From Orthonyx spaldingii (Eukaryota > Chordata > Aves > Passeriformes > Orthonychidae): a stretch of 64,000 nucleotides of DNA. The stretch's first letter is position 1. The number at the start of each line of letters is the position of its first letter. Of the stretch, positions 1 through 11,255 are shown one piece after another. A program made the position numbers and the translations under genes. The stretch covers positions 124,143 to 188,142 of the forward strand of contig VZTJ01001762.1 in the NCBI GenBank assembly GCA_013397795.1. Direction: 5' to 3'. The notes under the pieces are model-generated. The model saw nothing but the letters and a program-made list of their open reading frames with translations. It ran no database searches and was not told the DNA's origin.

Positions 1-3000
1 TTTTTTCTCTCCAAAATGAAAATACTAAAATCATGTGGCAGTTTGCATGTGGGATACCAGGGAAGCTCCAGAGTAGTGTTGTTACTTGCATCAGCCCACA
101 ATAGATGCATTTAAAGATGAAATTCTGGCTGCCTGAACAAATTTAAAATCAGGACCACCACAATCAGAGGTTCTACTTTTTCCCTTGTTAGTGACTTGAT
201 GAAGCAATGACATGGTTTGAGAAATCATATGGTCAAAATGTCATTTTTCAATGGATTTTTTTTTTTACCAAATTACTTCTCTGAACTTGGTTGCCATCAT
301 CATCTCACTGGAATACTGGCCCAGGTGTAAGGGAAGATGCAGCATGAGTGCTGAAGTTGTGTTTTAGGTTAGATTAAGATACCTTTTAGTTATATCCTAA
401 ATCCAGACCTTTGCATGGACTTAAAGCAAGGAACCCTGTTATGAAAAGCAGTCTCAATTTAGTCCTGGCTGTTAAACCCTGCTCTGCACTATCCTTTCTC
501 TTATGGCAAGACATGAGTTTGCATCATTATTTGGTAAACTTGATCCAGACTAACAATTCCACAGGTCAGCTCTTTAGCTCCACATCATTGCCACACAGAT
601 GTTCATGCTGACAGGAAGGAAGGGAAGTGGGCTGAGGGTGAAGATTGTGTCTTCCAGAACATGACAGCATGTTTGGAGAAACTGTGAGCTGTCACTGACC
701 AGGGTGGTCTCTTCCCCAGCCCCAGCTGCTGTTTCATTTCTGTGCATGAGATGTAAGTAATCCACAGCTGCAGGATGAGTCACTTCAGCAGCCTAATCTA
801 ATGGAAAACTAATTTTTGTTTGCTTTGGGTTTATTCTTTTAGTGCTGGGCTAAATTTCTGTCATGGGATCTGACTCAAGGGAAATACTGGACACATGCAG
901 CCAAAAGCAGGAGCAGAAAAGGGAAGCAGTTTCTTTTAACACAGCTCACATCTACACTGCATTAGGGATAATGTAGTATCTGATACTGAAAGGCAGAATG
1001 TATCTGTTGACTACTCCATGCTGTCCAGTTGATTTCAGGTAAACTGAACTCTGGTAGTTTGCTACTGAACTTGTTATAAATATGGAATTCAGGTGTTACT
1101 GAACAGCATCATCTCCAATAATTTTCATTTTCCCTTTTTTGGAATTTAACAGTCTGTTTATATCAAAGATTTGTAGTAGAGATTTCTCAGCAACAGAGAG
1201 GTTTATGTCACTATCACCTCTCACTCATTGTCAGCTGTTTGCTTCCACACTTCTCTCCTGCCAGTTATATTGACACAACTGTTTAACCCAGATCTGTGAA
1301 ATTATCTAGGTTAAGGAAAACAAACACTGCTTAACAACACCTCAAAACTAAATAAATATTTGATGCCTTCTACAAAGATAATTTTAATATTCATTTGAAT
1401 AAGCAATTCAATTTGTACTTATGTCTGTAGAAGTGTGGGGATAGAAACCTCCAGCAGAGTTACAGAAATATTAAGAGGAAGAAGGCAACGGATATCTTTG
1501 ATCCCATTTGCTTTTGGTTCCAACAGAATTATTCATATGTCCTGAATGTGGCTTTTATTACTAAAGCTGTACAAACATAAACCACCTTTAACCACTTATA
1601 AAGTGACTGAGGGGTTATACCACTTATTTTTTAGTGACGAAGTTGAAAAGTACAACTTCTGAGGTTAGGCAATCCTGTCTAACCCACAGGACTCTGACAG
1701 CTGTGTTGAACTTATAAGAAAGCAAAAAATATTATTTGCTTTCTATTTTGCTCTCTTCGCCAACTGACAAGTCAAATCTACAAATATTAAATCAGCTGAT
1801 ATTACAAATTCAAAGTTCCATTCACTAACACAATTTCCCCCATGACTCCCAACTCCTTACAAAATCACACACACACAGAGCTCAGCACAGACACCAACTG
1901 GCAAACAATGGCATCAGCACTGTCTGACATTTCTGGAGGACAGATTAATTATCATCTTGGAATAAACAGTACATCATGACTATGAGCATGAAAACAAGAG
2001 CAATTTAGTTATTTAAGTGGAAAATATTTTGAAAGTAAAAATAGCTACTTAAAGTGATGGAATTGTCAGTTAAATATTTGGCTTATACTGTGTATAATAC
2101 AGTGGGGTGTCTTAGGACTCCATAGACTAGAAAAAATTGGGCCAACCACAATGGATAAAGTAAATAGCCAAATTAAGGTACAGGCTCACTTTCTAGTACA
2201 AGAACAATATAGTAAAAATGTTTAATTTCTTTTGAGTCAGTAGAATTGCTGTTATAAGAAATAGACAATGCCCTAACAATAGTGGTTAATGGATCAGTTC
2301 TTCAGCACAGAGAAATTCAGTAATGTTAAGTCTTAAGAAAAATCGGTATCAAACATTCAGTTTCTCCGGCAGTGTAAGTGCTATTTCTAAAAGTAGAAGT
2401 CACTTAGAATAGTAAAATATGCACTTTTAGTGCAATCTAAGTATCAGGTTTTCCTTTCCCTTTTTATATTAGTGACGCTAAGAGAGTGTGTGCTGTACTG
2501 ACAGGTGTGAACCCAAGATACTTCTTTCTAAATAATTTGCAGCCTAAAGACATAACAGGAGCAAGAGGAGGAAATGTTGAAAAAGGAAAGCATTGTGGCC
2601 AATTGCTGAAGATTACAGATCATGGTCCATATGTCACTAGCATGTTTTTCTCATTTTTGGAATTTCCCCTTAGATCCATTTAAAAATCTTTTTCTTCCTT
2701 CAAAATCAATGGCAGAAGTTCATTTTGAGCCTAATACTTACAGTTTCTCAAATATTCTAATTAAGATGTCTAAATGGCCCTTTTCCTAAAAAGATTCATA
2801 CTCAGCTTTTGAATATCTCTGATCTTCTTAAGGTAAGTATCTGTATCATAAATGTACATCTACACATTGACCAGACAATTTTTGTGCCCTAAAACATAAA
2901 ATGTAGTTTTAGAAATTAGTCTCCTGCACCTAAGAAAACACAGCTGTACACAGTTTAGGCCACTAAAGGGCTTATTTTTCAAACTTCTATTTTAAACTTC

Positions 3001-4800
3001 TATTTTTTTAACTCATTAATCACCTTTTTAAAACTTCAATTTAAAGTGTGTAACTAATCCTAATACTATATAAAAAAAGAAAGGAAAATATAATTAGTGA
3101 AAAAAAGAGATGTATATTTAGAAAGGGTTGTCTGCATTTTGTTAAGAGGTCTAATTTCTTTATCTAGCCAACAATTTGAAATATAAGCAAAGGTTGTCTC
3201 TCCAGTGAGTACAGCAGTGGAACAAAACTGTCCCACTTTTGCCTAAAGTTACTTTCACCTTTTTCTGTTTCAGAAGCGCCTGACTGGTAAGCTTTGTCCC
3301 TTAGAGTGTCATGCAGCTCATGCATGGAGTTAAAAATTAAGTTCAACAATTTGAATTTAAAGAATTAATAGCTTGTTAATTATGTTCTTCTGCAAATTAA
3401 ATCAACTCCCTTATAAAAAAGATTTTATTAGTGGTGCTTGTTGAGAATTTGCCCCATTGTCGTTCTCCTCCAGCCACTGCAACAAAATGATATATCTGTT
3501 TTAATTTTTGTATGACTACAATTATTTTCATTGTGGGTTGTTTTTTGGGTTGTTTTTTTCCCCTATTGACACTGTGTGGCAAAAGAAAATGTTTGGTTCT
3601 AAGCTGTATTTGGATCCCACGGCTTGCTTCACAGTGGACCTTGCAGATCCTCAGCTATTCAGGGCTCCATCATCCTTTCAGGCATTCTGCAAAAAAAGAC
3701 ACCAATCATTTTTCCATACCAGAACAACCCACCATTCAGGCACCGTGAAAACTTTTCTTGGTGGTGAACAGTATATCAATTTTACATGTTTTTAGACACT
3801 AAAATGCTTCTTTGGTGAAGTGTGTGCTTAGCTCACTTATGGTAACTTTTTTATTCCTTCTATGTGTTCCTTCAAGATGAGTCTTGGGGAGCTTTTAAAA
3901 AATTTTATTTGCATATTGTGTGCTGGGAAGAAATTTTCAGAGTGTCTTAAACTTTTAATTTAGGTGAATTTCACAGCCTAAGGGTTCATTACAGCAAAGC
4001 CAGCTAGTAAAAGTGACTAGTTCTGAATTGTTCATAAGACTGATGAAGACATGGGCTTATTGGACACTGAGAATTTTGTGATATATGAACCACAGGTAAC
4101 AAAAACTGTAAAATTCAGGTCTGAATTTAAGTTTCACTTACAATTTCAGGGATGTGAGTACGCACCTCTAATTCAGCCTATTACTGAAAGCATAGAAAAG
4201 TTGCAGTTTTGCACAGTAAATGCCAAAGTTGATTAATCTTCAGATTTAGATTCTGCTCATTGAGGTACGCAGGTCTGAATCTACATCACCCTGAGTCCTG
4301 AGCTGAACAAACCCAGTGCAATGTGTTCCCAAGCCATTATGTGGCATCCAGGTTGCACTGTATAATTAATTGATGACAGAGGCCTCTAGGATACAGAGTT
4401 GACCTTAGCATCCACTCACACATTTTACATAAATGACTTTGAACTAAGTCCTTTCCTTGTGGTTATAATTTTCATCTTTCTGTATGTCAGTGGCTACTCA
4501 ATAAATCACTCCCTCAGGAAGTTCTCAGGCACATCAGAGTCTTCAGGTAACAAAAGTTTTATTCCTCAGGGTTTTTTTTTCTTTTTCTATTTGCATAGAA
4601 ATATTGATAATAACTCCCTGCAAATCAAAGTGAACTCCTTCAATTTTATATTTTAGCACTGCCAATTAATACCCATCATTAAGTGAGGCCTAAGGGTCTC
4701 ATTCCGGATCCATTTGCAATGTGCTACCAAAGCTGATTGCTTTCATTGCACATCATTTGCCAGAACTATGAAGAGAATACACAGAAGTGTTGTACTGGGA
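1..4800. other. Unique AT-rich DNA, no gene seen
   Basis: No open frame on either strand exceeds about 95 codons, and none resembles a known protein. There are short homopolymer tracts (for example T-runs near 3540-3560) and a very short AC run near 1868. A stretch near 269-310 weakly resembles the tRNA-distal part of an ancient MIR-type SINE (ACTT, CTCTGA, then a TCATC-like block), but the match is too short to call. Confidence 0.7.
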
Positions 4801-5047
4801 ATGGAGTGAGTTTTCTTCATAATAGCTAGCATAGTGTTTTGGGTTTGCAACTAAAAGAGTGTTGACAATATAGGGAAGTTTTGGTTACTGCTGAGCAGTG
4901 CTTACACAGCACCAGGGCGAGGAGACTGAGGCTGCACAAGGGTGGGCAGTGGACACAGCCCTGACAGCTGAACCCAGCTGACCAGAGGGATGTTTCACAT
5001 AACATCATGCCCCATAATAAAGGCTACAGGAAAGAAGAAAGGAATAA
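4801..5047 (+). mobile_element. ERVL-type LTR fragment (U3 part)
   Basis: This stretch follows the order of motifs I know from the U3 region of bird ERVL LTRs: TTTTCTTCATAATAGCTAGC, GTTGACAATA, then GCTGAGCAGTGCTTACACAG, TGCACAAGGGTGGGCAGTGG, GACACAGCCCTGACAGCTGA and CAGCTGACCAGAGGGATGTT. It ends at a TATA-like CATAATAAAGG near 5011-5021. Both LTR termini are missing: the first 20 or so bases and everything after the TATA region (R and U5). It is therefore a truncated relic with no associated internal retroviral sequence. Orientation follows the U3 reading direction. The family assignment rests on remembered consensus blocks, not on an alignment. Confidence 0.7.
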
Positions 5048-6694
5048 CATAAGGAATTCTGGTGTTTGTCTTCACAATTAAAAGCTACACAATGGAGACC
5101 TGCTTTCCTAGAAATGACTATGAACTTACCTGCCAATGGGAAGTAGTGAATAAATTCCTTATTTTATTTTGCTTGTGCACACAGTTTTTGTTCCCTATTA
5201 AATTGGGGATTTTTCAGCCTGCAAGTTTTCACACTTTTGCCCTTCCAACTCACCCCTGAGTGAGCAGCTGGGTGAGGCCTGACTCCTCACCAGGTGTAAT
5301 CCACAAGGACAAGGACGGTATTTTCTGTTGCCATTGAAATCTATTAGGTGACATAATGACTTGTGAATCTAATTCTTTTCAGGTATCACCAGTACATTTT
5401 ATCATTCCCCGATACATAAAATATATAATTCTGAAATGTTCCCTTTTTATTTAAAACAAATATTCATTTAATCTTTTAAGTCACTGTATAACTTTTAAAA
5501 TGCATAAAAATATGTACTTTGCTATAAAAAGGTAAAAAAAAATGAGCATTACTTTATGAGCTAATTAAACATCATCACTTATAGTTTTACAGTATTAATA
5601 TGTGCTTCATTAAGTCCTAAATTCAACAAAGAGAAATTAAAACCACGTGTTTCATCACTTGCCCATAGGAAGCAGCAAATTAGAGCAACAGAGAGAAGGA
5701 AGTTGTTAAAAAATGCAGACTCCTAATTAAATTTAAAAAAGGTAAAGAAGACAACCTAAAATTATCAAATGGAAGTTTACAGGGAAGCTCCTTTCTGTAA
5801 GAGTTTATAATAGAATTAAATGATAAATTTCTGCCTCGCTGAATGCCAAACAAGCAAGACACTGTAACATCAAAATGATGGATTTAAATTCAAGCCGTAA
5901 AGTGAACATGATACAAGTTTATCTATTGTTTTTCTCCTTACTGTTTCCTACAGGCTTCTAAGACAATAGACCATTGAAAGGAGACTTAAAATTTCTTTTT
6001 GTAAATTTAACCTCCACAGATTTTGTTAATGTTTCACTCACTTCTTCTTTTCTTCTGGCTTTGTATAACTGTCACTTCTGCATCCTGTATAATCTAAAGA
6101 TGAATATAAAAAGAGGCACTAAATAGACAGAAGAAATTTAATTAGGTAATTATATACTCAGCCTGGCTCTTTTATTATATTCCTTCTCCCTCCTTTTTAT
6201 TTTGGCCATGACCATTACCTTGCTTGCAGGTTTTACAGACCACAGACCAAACTAACTCCTCCCTTGGAGAGACAGTCTGATTTCTCTCACTTGGGAAATA
6301 AATCTGTTCCCACATTATTTATTTCTTATATTACTGCTCTTCATCTTCTTTAAAAGAGAGAAAAAAGAAGATTAATTAAGCCCAGTGGTGCCAATAAGAT
6401 TTGTGTTTCACTTGATATAGATGTGCCAGAGGAAGCTATTTGCACATACATGAAAAATAAAATAACTACACAGGAAAAGAAGATTGCAGCATACAGAACA
6501 GAAGTTACAGATGCCTCAAGAAGAGGCAACAGTATTTTTAAGATATCAGTTAAATTAAATACTGACACAAAGTCATTGATGGTAGGAAAATTACCATCCA
6601 TTGACACTATAGCCATGTCAGGATTTAATTTAGCCTTCAATAAAGTGCCTTCACCAGATGTTTGTAATTCTTAATAATAAAATATATGCCAATA
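5048..6694. other. Unique AT-rich DNA
   Basis: No recognised repeat or gene. The interval holds one open frame of 106 codons on the plus strand (6354-6674, listed separately), overlapped by a 96-codon minus-strand frame rich in hydrophobic residues. Both are within chance expectation for this composition. Confidence 0.6.
6354..6674 (+). other. Open frame of unknown status, ~106 codons
   Basis: The frame is open from just after a TAA at 6351-6353 to a TAA stop at 6672-6674, and it reads into the flank of an antisense CR1. It has no ATG near its start; the first in-frame ATG is inside the frame (TYMKNK region). The composition is less Cys/Phe-rich than most chance frames here, with many Lys, Asp, Glu and Ser residues (for example SLDIDVPEEAICTYMKNK). 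An AATAAA lies at the stop. I do not recognise a family. A frame this long is expected a few times by chance in 64 kb of AT-rich DNA, so this is a candidate to test, not a gene call. Confidence 0.15.
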
Positions 6695-7186
6695 ATTCTG
6701 ATATAAGTATAGTGGTATAGCTCCTATCTCAATGTTTATTTTGGTTCTAAAATATTTCTTCCTTGTATCTAGTTTGAATTTACCCTCTATTAGTTTAAAA
6801 TCATTACCCCTTGTCTTATACAAATAGGCCCTGTTAAAAAGTTTGTCCCCATCTTTCTTATAACCCCCTTTAAGTACTGAAAGACCAGCCAGACCCTTCT
6901 CTTCTCCAGGCTGAACAACTCCAGATCTCAGCCTTTCCTCATAGGAGAGGTGCTCCATCCTTCTGATCAAATTTGTGGCCCTCCTCTGGTCATGCTAAAA
7001 CAGATCCATGTCTTTCCCATGCTGAAGACCCCAGAGCTGGATGCAGTGTTCCAGATGGGATCTAAGAAGAACACAGTAGAGGGGCAGAATCACTTCCCTT
7101 GAATTGCTGGCCACATTACTTTTGATGCAGCCCAGGATACAGTTGGCTTTTCAGGATGTGGGTACACATTGTCAGCTTAGACACAG
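6695..7186 (-). mobile_element. CR1 LINE fragment, antisense
   Basis: Read on the minus strand, this is the 3' part of CR1 ORF2 and the start of its 3' tail. Typical CR1 blocks on the plus strand (antisense to the element) are CTTCTCTTCTCCAGGCTGAA near 6895-6915, CTCATAGGAGAGGTGCTCCA near 6938-6958, the CAGAGCTGGATGCAGTGTTC block near 7033 and GAGGGGCAGAATCACTTCCC near 7080. It runs from the region encoding the CR1 C-terminal motif (HLSYEERLRS on the minus strand) back to the ILPL...VRP region. The frame is broken by stops and shifts, so the copy is dead. It is 5'-truncated, as most CR1 copies are. The terminal ATTCTATG tail is not recognisable, and the first 60 bases at the left are poorly matched. 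Confidence 0.9.
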
Positions 7187-10100
7187 ATTGTCATACACAA
7201 AAATTAGACTAAAACAAACTTTTGAATTCCCTCTCCTTGCCCACATATAAGGATCCCAGATTTCAAAAATGGCCTAGTGTTTCTTCCTCAGTAGTCAAAT
7301 TTGCAAAGTATGGGTTTTGATTTCCCTTCCAAAACACCTCAGGTTAAACATGAGTCAGTCACAATGTGCTGTGAAAGTTGTGAACTACTACCAATGGCAA
7401 GTGGTTGAAAATAGTTTTGCATGGATAGCCAAGAGACAGTCTGTTTGGTTATGGTAATCTTGTCTGTCAAAACAGTGCACTGGCAACCTCTGAGTATGCA
7501 AAGTCATATTACACCACTTTTCTTCTCAGAGCTGTTTGCTCCAAGTAGCATGGAGAGATAACTATGAATCTGAGAAAACTGGAAGACAGGGTTACTAGTA
7601 GCAGGGACAAAATTCAAAGCAGAAGATTAACAAGGAAGAAGCCAGAGAATTAATAGCGAGCGTCTAGACAATAACCATACATTGCACTCACAAAATAAAT
7701 ACATTAAGTGCTTGGCAATGATCCGACCTCTGTATTGCAATCGTTTCATGTCCTTTTCACTAGAAAGTGAAATATTTGAAATATGAAAGGTGAGAAAGGT
7801 GGGAAAGTGGGTAAACAGAGATAAGTCAGTGAATACAAGCATCAGCATTTGGAAGCTGCCACTAACATGCAAACAAAAAAGGCTTCTAGCAGCAGTGACA
7901 GCCTGGATGTCAGAAATGTTTGCTTCTCACTCTTGTAAAGGGCCGTTTCTGTGAAATTTAATTACACAATTAAAGTCATAAGTGTTTTCTGCACATGTAA
8001 GATCCACAATCTGCTGAGCAGAGCAGCTTTGTTTTGCAGCTTTATACTCAACAAACTCTGGTGTAGAAATTGTCCCAAGTTAAGCCAAATGAAATGCTTA
8101 TATCTGACTTGGGCCTCTAAGGGCTAGTAAATAAAGAGCCTCCTTTTACAAATACCACAGCATAAACGGGGTGTACTGGGAAATATATGCATATTCCCTG
8201 ATACATCCACACATGACCGTGTGAATGGACAGTAAATGTACTGAGTCTGCATAACAACATCACATTAACACCTCTGCTAAGACAAGATTCACTTGGGAGA
8301 AAAGCAAGCTGCGGCACTTGTGTATGAGATGAGGATAATTCTCCAAATGCTGTCTGAAAACACAGGGATTTAATTTATAAGCCTCTACTTAACTCTGTGG
8401 TTCTAGTACCAGGAATTTTCCTACATAGTTGTTGCAAGTGTGATGCTGTGCACGTGAGAAATGGAGCAGTAATGACATAAGTAAAGATCTGCAATTCAAT
8501 ATATAGATCTGGAGATTTTGCTGCTTATTGTATTACATCATCATAGCTTACACAAAAGCACAAACCTCAGCTGCACTTAAAAAAAGTAATAAAGACAGGG
8601 ATCACAGTAGCAAAATGTCTCAAAAGGTTGCACATGCAGGGAGTATGGGAACAAAAAGTGAGAAGACAGGGAAGTTTCTAAGTAGTTTGCAAAAGTTGCA
8701 ATGGTTCAACATAAATTCCTATATAGGTTCGTAATTAAATTTAGAATCACTTATGTCCTTTCATCTTGGACTTACATTCAGGTCCACTTAAACCAACCCA
8801 GGATAATCTTCTGTCTTCCATTCTGTAGTAAGCATTATTTTTTTTTAAAGTCTCAAGACAAAGCTTCTAACAGCACAGATTTTATACTATGAAAAGGATA
8901 TATTTTTCTGAAAGTTTAACTTTCCAACGTTTGAAATTCTGAAATACTGTTATAGACCAAGAAATCATTTGACTACATCTATTTCATTTTGATTAAACAG
9001 ATAGCAATATATATATATTTATTTAAAGGAAGCAATTTTTGCAGCTGTGCCCAGACTCACACAGTGCAAATCCACGATTTTCCAGCTAATGAAAAAGACT
9101 TAAATTTTAAAACCAGTTCAAAAACACTTATCTGAACAAAAGTTGATTTTGTTGATGTAGCACTCAACTAGTGCCCATAAGTTACAGTGATGAATATTAA
9201 CCAGATGTTAGTGTCCTACTTGGGGAATGCTGTTTTACGAAGCTGTCCTCCTTATGAGACTGCTTTGCTGGTACCTTTGACACTACTTTTAAGAAAATGT
9301 GTCAAGAGTTTAAAAACTGGCAAAACACAAGAGGCAGCTTAAAAAAAAAAAAAAGATATAAAGTCAGTTACCCAAACCCATACTTTACAGTCTTTCAGAT
9401 TCATTAATTTCCTACATCTTTAATTCCTGAAATTGTAGTGTTTTTAACTGAATTGTGATGTCCTATTTGGGATTTTTTTTTTTAAATGCAGGGCATTTGA
9501 AAAGCAACAACCAAACTTTTTATTTTTATGAAAAAAGGCTGTGTAAACATTTTCCCTGTAATATGAAAACCTCTCTTCCACTCTTGCAAAGTACATCACT
9601 AGTTTCTGCTTTCACCTCCAATAAGCTACTCTCCCTTCCCCAGTTTGAGAAACTTTATAAAGCATTGTCTTTATGCTATGTTTATTCTTTGGAGTGTAAA
9701 ACTTTGAATTTAGTTTCATTAAGAAGACTGGTGTGGGGTTTTTTCAATGTATGAGCATTGTCATTAAGATCATTTATATTCCTCAGAGAAAATTACAATA
9801 GAAGGATAACATTGCTTCTTCCCCAATTCCCCTTTCATCTAACAGGATAGTCCATGAAACAATAAACAAATCATATATATCTTTATTTATTCATTATACC
9901 CTGTATTTAATTTGCCTATAAACTTATTAGCTTATTCATCTTCTGTTTGCTTGTAAACTGAACCACACAGGATGTACAACAATGATTTAATGGATCATTC
10001 CGGATATATATCAAAGAGAGCTTTCAGTGCATCAGGAAGTGTCAAGGCTTCTGTTTTAAAATATATGCATATATAATTCTTCTGTCTAAATCTTGGACAA

Positions 10101-10704
10101 AATCATCATTGCTGATACTCTTTTTCTCTTGTAAGAAAATAAGTAACAGTGCCCAGAGTGCTGTCATTTATGGAATAGCTTCCTGAAAGGAAAGGGATTT
10201 ACTGACTATGACTGCTACAAAATTGCATCACTGCAAATACTAGAATAGATTATATTTCAAATAATAAATTTCCATACAGGAATTAGTTCTGTCCAACAGT
10301 CATCTCCCTCCGAGACATGTTAGCTCAAGGCTATTGACTGGTCTAAATACTGCTAAATATATAACACATTCTGAATGCTCTTTAAGAATCAAAATTGAGA
10401 ACAGTTTTGGTGCTGTGTTCTCAGTATTTGCCAATACATCTTAGCATATTAAAAGTGCCAAAATAATGCCAGATTTTAAATCTTTCCTTGTAGGAGGCAG
10501 AACCTGCAAGTTTGAAGCAACTTCTCTACCCTTACATTCCTACCTTAGGGTCTTCTCACTGCAATAGTCAACTCCACACAATTGTAAGCTTGGTAAGCTT
10601 GGGTTTTTCTTGGTCAAGCTACAAGACATGGACTTGACTGAGAGCTTAGGTAGTGTGTAAATGAAGATGTCTTCGCTTGGTGAAAAACAGATTGGCCAGC
10701 AGTA
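7187..10704. other. Unique AT-rich DNA
   Basis: No gene or interspersed repeat recognised. Open frames are 99 codons or shorter. There is a short AT-dinucleotide run near 9007 and an A-tract near 9341-9354. Confidence 0.65.
9007..9019. repeat. Short (AT)n run
   Basis: About six AT dinucleotides in an AT-rich setting. Too short to be a likely polymorphic marker. Confidence 0.7.
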
Positions 10705-11255
10705 CTAGTGCAGAGATCATCCCCCTGTACTCAGCACAGGTACAGGCTGCACCTCAAATCCTGTGTTCAGTTCTGGGCCCCTCACTGCAAGGACATTGAG
10801 ATGTTGGAGTGTGCCCAGAGGAGGGCGACGGAGCTGTTGAACGATCTGGAGTACAAATCTTATGAGGAGCAGCTGAGGAAGCTGGGGGTGTTTAGTCGGC
10901 AGAAAAGGAGACTCAGGGGTGACCTTATGTCCCTCTACAACTCCCTGAAAGGAGCGTGTAACCAAGTGGGGACCAGCCTCTTCTCCCAAGTAACAAGTGA
11001 CAGGACAAGAGGAAATCACCTTGAGTTGTCACAGGGAAGGTTTAAATTGGATATTAGGAAAAATTTCTTCATAGAAAGAGTTGTCAAGCTTTGGAGCAGA
11101 CTGCTCTGGAAAGGGGTTGAATAACTAACTCTGGAGGTATTTAAAAGATGTGTAGATGTGACATAAAAGGTCATGGTTTATGCATTAATCATTAGATTCA
11201 ATGATCTTCTAGGTCTATCTCAGGCTAAATGATGCTATAATTCTATGATTCTTTG
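10705..11255 (+). mobile_element. CR1 LINE 3' end, frame mostly intact
   Basis: This is a 5'-truncated CR1 carrying the C-terminal part of ORF2 (downstream of the reverse transcriptase) and the 3' tail. The reading frame 10708-11124 is open for 138 codons and shows the CR1 signature order: CVQFWAPHC, RRATELL, YEEQLRKLGVF, RLRGDLMSLYN, FSQVTSDRTRGN, then GRFKLDIRKNFFIERVVKLW. A premature TAA at 11122-11124 cuts the usual end; the downstream codons still read LTLEVFKR in the same frame. The element ends with ATTCTATGATTCT at 11240-11252, the standard CR1 3' terminus. It belongs to a different 3'-UTR type from the copies at 19.3 and 36.7 kb, since its tail reads GATGATCTT-like before the octamers. 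It is non-functional on its own because there is no reverse transcriptase domain. Confidence 0.93.

Noticed and set aside
269..310. MIR-like SINE core
   Set aside because: Only about 40 bases show partial similarity to the remembered MIR pattern; not enough to call without alignment.
6350..6640. 96-codon minus-strand frame with hydrophobic segments resembling membrane helices
   Set aside because: AT-rich antisense frames commonly encode Leu, Ile, Phe and Val; no family was recognised.
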